NCBI RefSeq assembly: GCF_017654315.1
Contig: NZ_CP072203.1
Location: forward strand, 4,154,001 to 4,218,000
Length of the DNA stretch: 64,000 nucleotides
Direction: 5' to 3'
Source: Gordonia polyisoprenivorans
Lineage (GTDB): Bacteria; Actinomycetota; Actinomycetes; Mycobacteriales; Mycobacteriaceae
Shown: piece by piece, positions 1-9,424 of the stretch
How positions within the stretch are numbered: the first letter of the stretch is position 1
Layout of the letters: each line of letters opens with the position of its first letter
Notes under the pieces: model-generated
Database searches by the model: none
Told to the model about the DNA's origin: nothing
Seen by the model: only the letters and a program-made list of their open reading frames with translations
Made by a program: the position numbers and the translations under genes

Positions 1-1
1 C

Positions 2-649
2 ACCGACACCCCGCTCGCGGTCTTTCCCGGCGGCACGTTCAATCACTTCGCCCGCGACGTCGGGACCACGACCGCCGACGACACGATCGCCGCCCTGCGT
101 GAGGGAAGGGTGACCCGCGTCGATGCTGCCCGGCTGGGCTCGGATCGGGTCGTGCTGAACACCGCCAGCATCGGCTCCTACCCCCACTTCGTGCGAGCAC
201 GCGAACGGCTGGAGAACCGGACCGGGAAGGCGCTGGCCAGCACCCTGGCGATCGTGCACGTTCTGCGCCACTCACGCCCGCAGCGCATCCGGGTCAACGG
301 CGAGGAACTCGACGTCACGTTATTCCTGCTCGGCAACTCGATGTACGGCTCGTCCGGGTTCGCCCCGGCCCGTCGCGAACGCCTCGACGACGGGCTCCTC
401 GACATCCGCTTCCTCGTCGCCGGCGGGCGCTGGGCCTTTGCGCGGCTGGTCTTCGGGCTGCTGAGCGGCCGCCTGCAACGCTCGCGTTCCTATCGGGAGA
501 TGCAGGTCCCGGAGTTCTCGTTCACCTCCGAGGAGCCGGTGGTCGTCGCGCACGACGGGGAGATCGGCGAGTCGTACCGCGACGCCACCTTCACCGTCGC
601 CTATCGTGCCCTCAAGGTGTACGGCTCCAGCGTCGTCGGCAAGCCCTGA
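2..649 (+). CDS. Diacylglycerol/lipid kinase family protein (5' end outside window)
   Basis: This is the C-terminal part of a diacylglycerol-kinase-catalytic-domain protein (YegS/DgkB/LCB5 type), which phosphorylates a lipid hydroxyl with ATP. The open frame runs in from the left edge and no start codon is visible. Near the edge it encodes PGGTFNHFARD, which matches the glycine-rich nucleotide-binding motif GGGT(L/F)N of the family. The C-terminal half, with a conserved HDGE motif near the end, is the usual second beta domain. An internal ATG at 110 exists, but the family motif lies upstream of it, so the gene is truncated by the window. The lipid substrate cannot be told. Confidence 0.85.
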   Translation, partial: TDTPLAVFPGGTFNHFARDVGTTTADDTIAALREGRVTRVDAARLGSDRVVLNTASIGSYPHFVRARERLENRTGKALASTLAIVHVLRHSRPQRIRVNGEELDVTLFLLGNSMYGSSGFAPARRERLDDGLLDIRFLVAGGRWAFARLVFGLLSGRLQRSRSYREMQVPEFSFTSEEPVVVAHDGEIGESYRDATFTVAYRALKVYGSSVVGKP

Positions 650-748
650 GAGGGCGTCTGCCCGAATACACCGATCCGTCCCAGATCTTTGCCGATGCCT
701 GTCTTTGCCGATGCCGCTCTTTTCCGATATCACGACAGGAGGCCCGCC

Positions 749-1990
749 GTGCGATGGACAGACCACGCCATCTGGTGGCACGTCTACCCTCTCGGATTCT
801 GTGGTGCACCGATCCGGGACCACGACGCGACCCCGGCTCCCCGACTACGCCGTCTGCTGAACTGGCTGGACTACGCCGTCGAACTCGGTGCCTCCGGGCT
901 GTTGCTGGGTCCGGTCTTCGCCTCGCAGGCTCACGGCTACGACGTCGTCGACCCGTTCCGGATCGATCCCCGCCTCGGCCGGCAGCAGGATTTCGACGAT
1001 CTCGTCGCGCAGTGTCGGGCACGGGGGCTGCGGGTGGTCCTCGACGGGGTCTTCAGCCATGTCGGCGATCGGCACCCCGCGGTGCTGCGCGCGCTGCACG
1101 AGGGGCCCGGCACCGAGACCGACATGTTCGACATCGACTGGGCGGCCGACGGCGGGCCCCGACCCCGCGTGTTCGAGGGTCATTCGTCGTTGGTGCGACT
1201 GAATCACGCATCCCAGCGCACCGCCGACCACGCGGTGGCCGTGATGAACCACTGGCTCGACCGCGGCGTCGACGGCTGGCGTCTGGATGCCGCGTATTCG
1301 GTCCCCGTCGACTTCTGGGCTCGGGTGCTGCCCGAGGTCCGCGGCAGCCACGGCGACGCCTGGTTCCTCGGTGAGGTCATCCACGGCGACTACCGCGCCT
1401 TCGTCGCCGCGTCCGGCGTCGATTCGGTGACCCAGTACGAACTGTGGAAGGCGATCTGGTCGGCCATCACCGACCGCAACCTGTTCGAACTGAACTGGGC
1501 CCTGGTGCGCCACAACGACTTCCTGGCCCGGTTCGTGCCGAACACCTTTGTCGGCAATCACGACGTCACCCGCATCGCGAGCCTCGTCGGACCGGATCAC
1601 GCGATCGTCGCAGCGGCGATACTGCTGACCGTCGGTGGTATCCCGTCGGTGTACTCCGGCGACGAGCAGGGATTCACCGGCCTCAAGCAAGAGCGGGTCG
1701 GCGGCGACGACGCCGTCCGTCCGGCCTTTCCCGACACCCCGGCCGGGCTCGCCGACTGGGGCCACGACATCATGCGGGCGCACCAGGATCTCATCGGGTT
1801 ACGTCGCAGGCACCCGTGGCTCGTCACGGCGAGAACCGAGTCGCTGACGCTGACCAACACGCGATACGGCTACCGCAGCAGTGCCGTGGCCGGTGGCGAC
1901 TGGATCGACGTGCACATCGATCTCGACGACCGGCCGCACGTCCGCATCGACGACGCCGCCGGTGTCACGCTCTGGTCCTCTCCGGGTTGA
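749..1990 (+). CDS. GH13 family alpha-amylase-type glycoside hydrolase
   Basis: A 413-residue GH13 (alpha-amylase superfamily) enzyme acting on alpha-glucosidic bonds. All four family signatures are present: DGVFSH (Asp99), the nucleophile in GWRLDAA (Asp180), the acid/base in FLGEV (Glu209) and the stabiliser in GNHD (Asp272), so the active site looks intact. The GTG at 749 is chosen over an upstream in-frame ATG at 689 because a perfect AGGAGG lies at 737-742, six bases ahead. No signal peptide is visible, so it is probably cytoplasmic and may work on glycogen, maltodextrin or trehalose-type substrates; the exact substrate is not resolvable. It converges on the ctaF-ctaC genes. Confidence 0.88.
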   Translation: MRWTDHAIWWHVYPLGFCGAPIRDHDATPAPRLRRLLNWLDYAVELGASGLLLGPVFASQAHGYDVVDPFRIDPRLGRQQDFDDLVAQCRARGLRVVLDGVFSHVGDRHPAVLRALHEGPGTETDMFDIDWAADGGPRPRVFEGHSSLVRLNHASQRTADHAVAVMNHWLDRGVDGWRLDAAYSVPVDFWARVLPEVRGSHGDAWFLGEVIHGDYRAFVAASGVDSVTQYELWKAIWSAITDRNLFELNWALVRHNDFLARFVPNTFVGNHDVTRIASLVGPDHAIVAAAILLTVGGIPSVYSGDEQGFTGLKQERVGGDDAVRPAFPDTPAGLADWGHDIMRAHQDLIGLRRRHPWLVTARTESLTLTNTRYGYRSSAVAGGDWIDVHIDLDDRPHVRIDDAAGVTLWSSPG

Positions 1991-1996
1991 ACGCAC

Positions 1997-2032
1997 TCGG
2001 CGCGGTCCACGCAGAAGCGTGGACCGCGCCGA
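1997..2032. terminator. Intrinsic terminator hairpin between convergent genes
   Basis: A perfect 16-bp inverted repeat (1997-2012 and 2017-2032) with the loop AGAA sits between the converging GH13 and ctaF genes. There is no clear T-tract on either side, which is usual for actinobacterial terminators. It can serve both strands. Confidence 0.75.
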
Positions 2033-2054
2033 TCACAGCGTGAACGATTCTCTC

Positions 2055-2471
2055 TCAGTGCTTTTCGGGGCCTACGTGGTATTCGAAGACCATTCCGGCG
2101 GCGGCGGCGATGATGCAGGCCGCCGCGAAGATGCAGAACCAGATGTTGCCGGTGGCGAAGCCGATCGCGAACATCGCGGCCGACGCCGCGAGCAGGATCG
2201 GCCACCAGGAGTGCGGGCTGAAGAAGCCGAGCTCACCGGCGCCGTCCTCGATGTCGGCATCCTCGTAGTCCTCCGGACGGATCTCGACGCGTCGCGCGAC
2301 GAATCGGAAGTAGGTTCCGGCGATCAAGGTCAGACCAGCACTGAAGTACATGCCGACCACGCCGACCCATTCCACGCCGTGCGAGGTGAATGCCGTGCAC
2401 AGCGTGTAGATCACACCGGCGAGGAAGAAGAAGGCCGTCAGGAGCTCGAAGAGCCGGGCTTCGATCTTCAC
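2055..2471 (-). CDS. ctaF: Cytochrome c oxidase subunit IV (actinobacterial CtaF)
   Basis: A 138-residue membrane protein of the actinobacterial cytochrome oxidase subunit 4 family, an accessory subunit of the aa3 oxidase in the cytochrome bcc-aa3 supercomplex. It has four hydrophobic helices in two pairs (about residues 7-27, 37-56, 88-105 and 110-130) separated by an acidic loop (RPEDYEDADIED). The GTG start overlaps the ctaC stop as GTGA (2468-2471), indicating translational coupling in a ctaC-ctaF operon. Length and position behind ctaC match the mycobacterial arrangement. Confidence 0.93.
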   Translation of the reverse strand: MKIEARLFELLTAFFFLAGVIYTLCTAFTSHGVEWVGVVGMYFSAGLTLIAGTYFRFVARRVEIRPEDYEDADIEDGAGELGFFSPHSWWPILLAASAAMFAIGFATGNIWFCIFAAACIIAAAAGMVFEYHVGPEKH

Positions 2472-3592
2472 TGGAAGTCACTCTCCTTGATCGTGCAGCC
2501 TGCCAGCCGCGTGTTGTTCGGGTCGCCGGTCGCCGTGGCGGTGCCATTGCTCTTGCGGCGGGTGTCGAACGGAACCGTCACCACCGACTCGGGCTGCTGG
2601 CAGATCGATTCCAGCGCTTGGGCATTGGTGGCCTGAGGATGAAGATCCCGATACGTGATGTACCGGTCGAAGTCCTGCGGCGAGACCGCCCGCACCTCGA
2701 AGTTCATCATCGAGTGGTAGGTGCCGCACATTTCCGCACAACGCCCGACGAACGCACCGGTCCGCTCGATCTTCTCGATCTGGAAGACGTTGTCGGTGTG
2801 GTTCTGCTCGGGGAAGGGCAGCACGTCACGCTTGAACAGGAACTCCGGCACCCAGAAGGAGTGCACGACGTCGGCGGCGGCCAGCTCGAACTGGATGCGC
2901 TGATCGGTCGGCAGGACCAGGATCGGGATCTCGGTGGAGCTACCGATGGTCTCGATCTTGTCGAACCGCAGGTAGTTGCGGATGTCGTCGTCGCGGCCGT
3001 TGGCCGGTCCGGGCAGCGGTTCGCCGTCGTGGGTGTTCTGCTGGACCTGCAGGTCGAACGGGTTGCCCAGCGTGCTCGGGAACTGCTTCTCCTGGCCGTT
3101 GACCTCGGCCTGGCGATATCCGAACTTCCAGTTCCACTGGAAGGCGGTGACGTCGACGACGACCTTCGGGTCGTTGGTCTTCTTCTCCACGTCGGTCTGC
3201 ACGATGACGGTGAAGTAGAACAGCACCGCGATGATGACGAACGGGATGGCCGTGTAGGTCAGCTCCAGCGGGACGTTGTAGGCGGTCTGCCGCGGAAACT
3301 CGTCCTGGCCTTCCTTGTGACGATGGAAGGTGATGGTCCAGAAGATCAGACCCCACACCAGGATGCCCATCAGCAACGCCGCGATGACCGACCAGGTCCA
3401 CAGGTGGCGCATCGACTCGGCCTGCGGGGTAACACCGACCGGCCAGCCGAACCGCACGATCTCGTCGCCACTGCAGCCCGTCATCACTACAGCTCCGACG
3501 GCGAGGATCGCGACGATGCCGAACCGCTTGATCATCCGCGATGCAGACGAAACACGCCGGGCCCGGGGCCGTTCACCGTGTGCCAATTTCAC
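2468..3592 (-). CDS. ctaC: Cytochrome c oxidase subunit II (CtaC), lipoprotein
   Basis: A 374-residue subunit II of the aa3 cytochrome oxidase; it passes electrons from cytochrome c to the catalytic subunit through the CuA centre. The N-terminus has a signal peptide with lipobox MTGC, then two transmembrane helices and a periplasmic cupredoxin domain. CuA ligands are visible in DVVHSFW and in CAEMCGTYHSMM (two Cys, His, Met). The GTG at 3592 is preferred over an upstream in-frame start at 3685 because AGGAAG lies just ahead of it and the extra upstream residues do not look like this family. It is the first gene of ctaC-ctaF and is divergent from asnB. Confidence 0.95.
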   Translation of the reverse strand: MKLAHGERPRARRVSSASRMIKRFGIVAILAVGAVVMTGCSGDEIVRFGWPVGVTPQAESMRHLWTWSVIAALLMGILVWGLIFWTITFHRHKEGQDEFPRQTAYNVPLELTYTAIPFVIIAVLFYFTVIVQTDVEKKTNDPKVVVDVTAFQWNWKFGYRQAEVNGQEKQFPSTLGNPFDLQVQQNTHDGEPLPGPANGRDDDIRNYLRFDKIETIGSSTEIPILVLPTDQRIQFELAAADVVHSFWVPEFLFKRDVLPFPEQNHTDNVFQIEKIERTGAFVGRCAEMCGTYHSMMNFEVRAVSPQDFDRYITYRDLHPQATNAQALESICQQPESVVTVPFDTRRKSNGTATATGDPNNTRLAGCTIKESDFQ

Positions 3593-3972
3593 GCCTTCCT
3601 GCTCGCTCGCCGCGGCGGTCCCGCCGTGCGAGTCGCATGCCACATGACCTGCCTCGACGCGTTGACTCCGAAGGGATCCGACCAACCGGCCGAAACGCCC
3701 GCGGGCACCGCGGTCACACCGCGGCCGCGCCTATGTACTACGCAGCGTAGACCAACTCACGGGAACTTTTTCGGTTGGGGTGGATCAGCGCGTCGAATTC
3801 CTGTGACCGACCCCGACATCGCCTGTTCGGGAGCGGTTTCGGCCCTCTGCACGGCGGTGCCGGACGGCCCTGCCGACCACGATGCGGCATACTCGGACCC
3901 GTCCGGAACCGCGGTGTTGCGGACCCGTTCTGTCATTCGAACCGCTCGATGTCGAAAGAGGCCTGAATCCCT
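3593..3972. promoter_or_regulatory. Divergent ctaC/asnB intergenic region (380 bp)
   Basis: No credible gene lies here; one long antisense frame crossing it is a shadow of asnB. It must hold the promoters of ctaC (leftward) and asnB (rightward). Near the middle is a perfect 6-bp inverted repeat, CTACGC-A-GCGTAG (3738-3750), in a relatively AT-rich patch that could bind a regulator. No confident -35/-10 pair could be assigned. Confidence 0.5.
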
Positions 3973-5898
3973 GTGTGTGGCTTGCTCGGTCTGCTGACCC
4001 CCGACGGATCGGCGGCCACCGCCGTCGACCTCATCGCCGAAGCCTGCCACTGCATGCGACACCGCGGGCCCGACGAGCCGGGCACCTGGCATGACGAACA
4101 CCTCGTCTTCGGGTTCAACCGGCTCTCGATCATCGACATCGAGCATTCGCACCAGCCACTGCGGTGGGGTCCCCCGGACAGCCCGGAACGTTACGCACTC
4201 GTCTTCAACGGTGAGATCTACAACTATCTGGAGATCCGCGCCGAGCTCGCCGCCGACGAACAGGCGGTCTTCCGTACCGAAGGCGACGGCGAGGCGATCG
4301 TCGCGGCCTTCCACCACTGGGGCCCCGACGCGGTGCGCCGGCTGCGCGGCATGTTCGCCTTCGCCATCTGGGACACCGACACCGGAGCGCTGTTCCTGGC
4401 ACGTGATCCGTTCGGCATCAAACCCCTGTTCCTCGCCACCGGTCCCGGCGGAACGGCCTTCGGCAGCGAGAAGAAGAGCCTGCTGGAACTGCTCGATCGG
4501 CTCGAGCTGTCGACCGATCTCGATCCGCGCGCGATCGAGCACTACACCGAACTGCAGTACGTCCCGGAACCGGAAACCCTGCATGCCGCGGTCCGGCGTC
4601 TGGAATCCGGGTGCCACGCGACGGTGCGGCCCGGTCAGTCCCCCTCGGTGACCCGATACTTCACCCCGCAATTCGGGGTCCGTCCGGTCACCGACGCCAC
4701 ACGTCAGAAACGCTACGACGAGATCGCCGACGTCCTCTCCGATTCGGTCGCCAAGCACATGCGCGCCGACGTGACGGTCGGCTCGTTCCTCTCCGGCGGG
4801 ATCGACTCCACCGCGATCGCCGCGTTGGCGATCCGCCACAACCCGGATCTCATCACCTTCACCACCGGCTTCGAGCGCGACGGCTACTCCGAGATCGACG
4901 TCGCCGCCGAATCCGCCGAGGCGATCGGCGCGCGCCACATCATCAAGGTCGTCAACGAGACCGAGTTCATCGACGCGATCGGAAAAATCGTCTGGTACCT
5001 CGACGACCCGGTCGCCGATCCGGCACTCGTGCCCCTCTATTTCGTGGCCGCCGAGGCCCGCAAACACGTGAAGGTGGTGCTCTCCGGAGAGGGTGCCGAC
5101 GAATTGTTCGGCGGCTACACCATCTACAAGGAGCCGCTGTCGCTCTCGGCGTTCGACAAGCTGCCGCGCATGCTGCGGCGCGCGGCGGGCAAGGTCTCCG
5201 ACCGCATCCCCGAGGGCACCCGCGGCAAGAGCCTGCTCCATCGCGGGTCGCTGACACTGGAGGAGCGGTATTACGGCAACGCCCGTAGTTTCGACGACGC
5301 GCGGCTGCGTGCGGTCCTCGTCGACTACCGACCGGAGTGGACGCACACCGACGTCACCGCCCCGATCTACGCACGCAGCGAGGGCTGGGATCCGGTGGCC
5401 CGGATGCAGCACATCGACCTGTTCACCTGGCTGCGCGGCGACATCCTCGTCAAGGCCGACAAGATGACCATGGCCAATTCCCTGGAGTTGCGGGTTCCGT
5501 TCCTCGATCCCGAGGTGTTCGCCGTCGCCGAGACGCTTCCGTTCGACGAGAAGATCGCCCACGGCACCACCAAGTACGCGCTGCGCAAGGCTCTCGAGCA
5601 GATCGTGCCGCCACATGTGTTGCACCGCAAGAAACTCGGCTTCCCGGTGCCGATCCGGCATTGGCTGGCCGGTGGCGAGATGTACGACTGGGCGCACGAG
5701 ACGATCAGCCATTCGCAGACCGAGCACCTGCTGAACAAGCCGGCCGTCCTCGCGATGCTCGCCGAGCACCGCGAGGGGGCCGTCGACAACAGCAGGCGCC
5801 TGTGGACGGTGTTGATCTTCATGGTGTGGCACGCGATCTTCGTGGAGAAGTCACTGGTGCCCGAGATCACCGACCACACGTATCCGGTGCGGCTGTGA
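3973..5898 (+). CDS. asnB: Asparagine synthase (glutamine-hydrolysing) / LtsA-type amidotransferase
   Basis: A 641-residue class II glutamine amidotransferase. The GTG start at 3973 places Cys2 (MCGLLG) at the N-terminus as the glutaminase nucleophile, which fixes the start. The N-terminal Ntn domain covers about residues 2-200; the asparagine-synthetase domain follows, with the ATP-pyrophosphatase loop SGGIDS beginning at Ser274. The length and the place beside ctaC match Rv2201 and the LtsA protein of Corynebacterium and Rhodococcus, shown to amidate meso-diaminopimelate in peptidoglycan. So the product may be amidated cell-wall precursor rather than free asparagine. This choice cannot be settled from sequence alone. 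Confidence 0.92.
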   Translation: MCGLLGLLTPDGSAATAVDLIAEACHCMRHRGPDEPGTWHDEHLVFGFNRLSIIDIEHSHQPLRWGPPDSPERYALVFNGEIYNYLEIRAELAADEQAVFRTEGDGEAIVAAFHHWGPDAVRRLRGMFAFAIWDTDTGALFLARDPFGIKPLFLATGPGGTAFGSEKKSLLELLDRLELSTDLDPRAIEHYTELQYVPEPETLHAAVRRLESGCHATVRPGQSPSVTRYFTPQFGVRPVTDATRQKRYDEIADVLSDSVAKHMRADVTVGSFLSGGIDSTAIAALAIRHNPDLITFTTGFERDGYSEIDVAAESAEAIGARHIIKVVNETEFIDAIGKIVWYLDDPVADPALVPLYFVAAEARKHVKVVLSGEGADELFGGYTIYKEPLSLSAFDKLPRMLRRAAGKVSDRIPEGTRGKSLLHRGSLTLEERYYGNARSFDDARLRAVLVDYRPEWTHTDVTAPIYARSEGWDPVARMQHIDLFTWLRGDILVKADKMTMANSLELRVPFLDPEVFAVAETLPFDEKIAHGTTKYALRKALEQIVPPHVLHRKKLGFPVPIRHWLAGGEMYDWAHETISHSQTEHLLNKPAVLAMLAEHREGAVDNSRRLWTVLIFMVWHAIFVEKSLVPEITDHTYPVRL

Positions 5899-5910
5899 GC
5901 CGGGTTCGGC

Positions 5911-6930
<1,020 letters not shown>

Positions 6931-6954
6931 CTACCGACCGGTGCCACAACGCAT

Positions 6955-6989
6955 CCGACCGCATCCCCGGTGTCCGGGAATGCGGTCGG
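6955..6989 (-). terminator. Terminator hairpin downstream of erpA
   Basis: A 16-bp stem with one mismatch (6955-6970 and 6974-6989) and a TGT loop lies directly after the leftward erpA gene and before adoK. A short A-rich stretch on the plus strand is not a proper U-tract for the leftward transcript, but the stem is very stable. Confidence 0.65.
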
Positions 6990-7012
6990 AAGAAGAGGGA
7001 TCTCGCGCGGAC

Positions 7013-7372
7013 TCAGTTGAACGAGTCGCCGCAGGCGCAGCTGCCGGTCGCGTTCGGGTTATCGATGGTGAAACCCTGCTTCTCGATGGTGTCGACGAAG
7101 TCGATGGTGGCGCCCTGGACGTAAGGAGCACTCATCCGGTCGACGGCGAGGGTGACGCCGGCGAAGTCGGCGGTGAGGTCACCGTCGAGGCTGCGGTCGT
7201 CGAAGAACAGTTGGTAACGCAGACCGGCGCAGCCACCCGGCTGCACGGCGATGCGCAACGACAGGTCGTCGCGACCTTCCTGGTCCAGAAGGGCCTTGGC
7301 CTTCGACGCGGCGGCGTCGGTCAGGATGACTCCGGTGCTGGTGGCGGCGCCGGATTCGTTCTGCACAGTCAT
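7013..7372 (-). CDS. erpA: Iron-sulfur cluster insertion protein (HesB/IscA/ErpA family)
   Basis: A 119-residue A-type iron-sulfur carrier that delivers clusters to apo-enzymes. The three family cysteines are present: one in GGCAGL and two in the C-terminal CAC of GSCACGDSF. The length is typical. It corresponds to Rv2204c and sits between adoK and glycerate kinase as in mycobacteria. Likely clients in this window include lipoyl synthase. It is followed by a strong hairpin and appears to be its own transcription unit. Confidence 0.93.
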   Translation of the reverse strand: MTVQNESGAATSTGVILTDAAASKAKALLDQEGRDDLSLRIAVQPGGCAGLRYQLFFDDRSLDGDLTADFAGVTLAVDRMSAPYVQGATIDFVDTIEKQGFTIDNPNATGSCACGDSFN

Positions 7373-7560
7373 CGATGCTCCTCAGTGCTGGTCGAGGCCG
7401 GCTCGGTGGGGCCGGTTGCGGTCAGTCCCCGCGCAGACGCGCGGAAACGCACATTCGTACGGTCGGCTTCAACGGTACCCCGTCCTGACATATTCCCGCC
7501 GCCGGTCGACCCCGGCTATGTCGTCAGGGTCACGTTCACACCGACTCCGGCCCAGCACGG

Positions 7561-8622
7561 TCACGGCCATGCCGCCGCGATTCCGCGAACCATCCGCTCC
7601 AGTTGGTTGCCGGCATCGTCCATCGCCAGGCGCACCGATCCGGCGTGGTCGACGAGCGAATGTGCCGCGGCGATCCCGGCGTCGGCGATCTCCTCGGGAG
7701 TCAGCGCGATCTGCCCGGCGACGACCAGTGTCGGCACCGACGCTGCACGAGCGGTGGTGGTGAGAGCGGAGACGACCTTGCCGCGCAGGGTCTGGCTGTC
7801 GAACTTGCCCTCCCCGGTGATCACCAGGTCGGCGGCGGCGATCTGGGCGTCACGATCGGTGACCTCGGCGACCACCGTCGCGCCGGAGACGCGCCGACCA
7901 CCGAGTGCCAGCAGCGCCGCACCCAGACCTCCGGCCGCCCCGGCGCCGGCGTCGGCCCCGACATCGCGCCCGGCCATGCGGGCGAGCACCCGCGACCACT
8001 GGGTCATGCGCTCTTCGAGACGCCCGAGGGTGTCGGCGTCGGCCCCCTTTTGTGGGCCGAACACCGCGGCCGCGCCCAGGGCACCGAGTAGCGGGTTCTC
8101 CACGTCGGAGGCCGCAACCACCTCGATGGCGGCACAGCGCGCGACCGCGCGATCCGGGCCGCCGAGGGCCTCGACGAGTCCCCGGCCGCCGTCGGTGGTG
8201 GCGCTGCCGCCGAGTCCGACGACCACCGAGCCGGCCCCGGCGCGCAGGGCCGCGTCGACGAGTTGTCCCACACCGAAGGTGTCGGCGGCCATCGCCGTGC
8301 GTGCCGTGGGGCGACCGCCGAGTTGGTGCAGGCCGCATGCCTGCGCGCATTCGATGTAGGCAACGGGACGGTCGGGATCGCGTTCGTCGAGTAGCCACTG
8401 CGCGTCGACCGCGGCGCCGAGCGGCCCGAAGACCGTCTCGGTGTGCAGCGTCCCGAGATGCTCGGCGAGGACCGCGACGAAACCCGGCCCGCCGTCGGAC
8501 TGGGGTGCGCGGATCACCTCGTCGGCGGGTCGGGCGGAGAGCCATCCGCGGGCGACGGCCTCGGCCGCCGACACCGCGGTCAGCGTGTCACCGAAGGAGT
8601 CGGGTGCGATCAGGATGCGCAT
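7561..8622 (-). CDS. glxK: Glycerate kinase (GK-1 / GlxK family)
   Basis: A 353-residue glycerate kinase of the GarK/GlxK fold, which phosphorylates D-glycerate with ATP. The N-terminus MRILIAPDSFGDTLTA is the family signature (APDSFKGxL), and the glycine-rich GLGGSATTDGG and VTGEGKFDSQT motifs lie in the second half. The start is an ATG with no better alternative. The position matches Rv2205c. It is divergent from the DUF3043 gene, with 114 bp between the starts. Confidence 0.9.
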   Translation of the reverse strand: MRILIAPDSFGDTLTAVSAAEAVARGWLSARPADEVIRAPQSDGGPGFVAVLAEHLGTLHTETVFGPLGAAVDAQWLLDERDPDRPVAYIECAQACGLHQLGGRPTARTAMAADTFGVGQLVDAALRAGAGSVVVGLGGSATTDGGRGLVEALGGPDRAVARCAAIEVVAASDVENPLLGALGAAAVFGPQKGADADTLGRLEERMTQWSRVLARMAGRDVGADAGAGAAGGLGAALLALGGRRVSGATVVAEVTDRDAQIAAADLVITGEGKFDSQTLRGKVVSALTTTARAASVPTLVVAGQIALTPEEIADAGIAAAHSLVDHAGSVRLAMDDAGNQLERMVRGIAAAWP

Positions 8623-8723
8623 CGGACCTCGCCGAGGGACGTCGGAAAGGCCGGGGAAAACACGGGGGCCGCCATGCGGGGCAAGTATAGGGAGGTCGGC
8701 GCATCACGGCAGCGCGGATCACC

Positions 8724-8729
8724 TAGGCT
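8724..8729 (+). promoter_or_regulatory. -10 element TAGGCT for a leaderless DUF3043 transcript
   Basis: TAGGCT ends eight bases before the GTG at 8737, the spacing expected when transcription starts at the start codon. No ribosome-binding site lies between. This supports GTG 8737 as the start. Confidence 0.45.
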
Positions 8730-8736
8730 CGTCGGT

Positions 8737-9420
8737 GTGAAACTGCCATGGAAGAAGGACGACTCCGCACCCGCGGACGAGGCCGTCGAGACCCTTGACG
8801 ATTCCGACTCGACGGATTCGGTTGATCTCTCGAAATCGCAGCGTGGCAGTGCTTATACGCCCGCCAAGGGCCGCCCGACCCCGTCGCGCCGAGAGGCCGA
8901 GGGCCGTCGCCGCGGACCGGTCGCCCCGCCGCCGACGACCCGGGCCGAGGCCCGCGCGCGCAAGAAGGAACTGCGCAGCTCGATGTCACGGGAGGACAAG
9001 AAGAAGGCGTCGGCCGACCGCCGTGCCCAGCGCCTCGAGCAGCGCGAGCGGATGATGGCCGGCGACGAGCGCTACCTGATGCCGCGTGATCGCGGTGACG
9101 CCCGTCGCTACACGCGCAACCTCGTCGATTCCCGACGCAACTTCGCCGGACTGTTCATGCCGTTCGCGATCGTGTTGATCGTGGTGATGTTCGTGCCCTC
9201 GATCGCGGTGTACTCGACCTTCCTGCTGCTGGCCTTCGTCATCCTGATGGCCATCGACGGGGTCATCCTCGGCCGCATGGTCAACAAGCGGGTGGCCGAG
9301 CGCTATCCCGACGCCGGCGAGGGCGGTCTGAAGCTCGGCTGGTACGCCTTCACCCGCGCGATGCAGCTACGTCAGATGCGCGCGCCCAAACCGCAGGTCT
9401 CCCCCGGCGACGAAGTCTGA
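8737..9420 (+). CDS. DUF3043 domain membrane protein
   Basis: A 227-residue protein of the DUF3043 family (Rv2206 position); the function is unknown. The first 130 residues are highly charged and rich in Lys, Arg, Asp and Glu, with likely coiled-coil or disordered character and a basic [12 protein letters not shown] stretch. Two adjacent transmembrane helices follow (about residues 137-155 and 158-178, containing [12 protein letters not shown]), then a basic cytoplasmic tail. GTG 8737 is chosen because a -10-like TAGGCT sits directly upstream and longer frames run into the glxK promoter. It ends 4 bp before cobUT, so it may be cotranscribed with the cobalamin genes. Confidence 0.82.
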   Translation: MKLPWKKDDSAPADEAVETLDDSDSTDSVDLSKSQRGSAYTPAKGRPTPSRREAEGRRRGPVAPPPTTRAEARARKKELRSSMSREDKKKASADRRAQRLEQRERMMAGDERYLMPRDRGDARRYTRNLVDSRRNFAGLFMPFAIVLIVVMFVPSIAVYSTFLLLAFVILMAIDGVILGRMVNKRVAERYPDAGEGGLKLGWYAFTRAMQLRQMRAPKPQVSPGDEV

Positions 9421-9424
9421 GCCG

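Noticed and set aside
3757..5832. A 691-codon open frame on the minus strand over asnB
   Set aside because: It is an antisense shadow produced by high third-position GC; the plus strand encodes an intact asparagine synthase.
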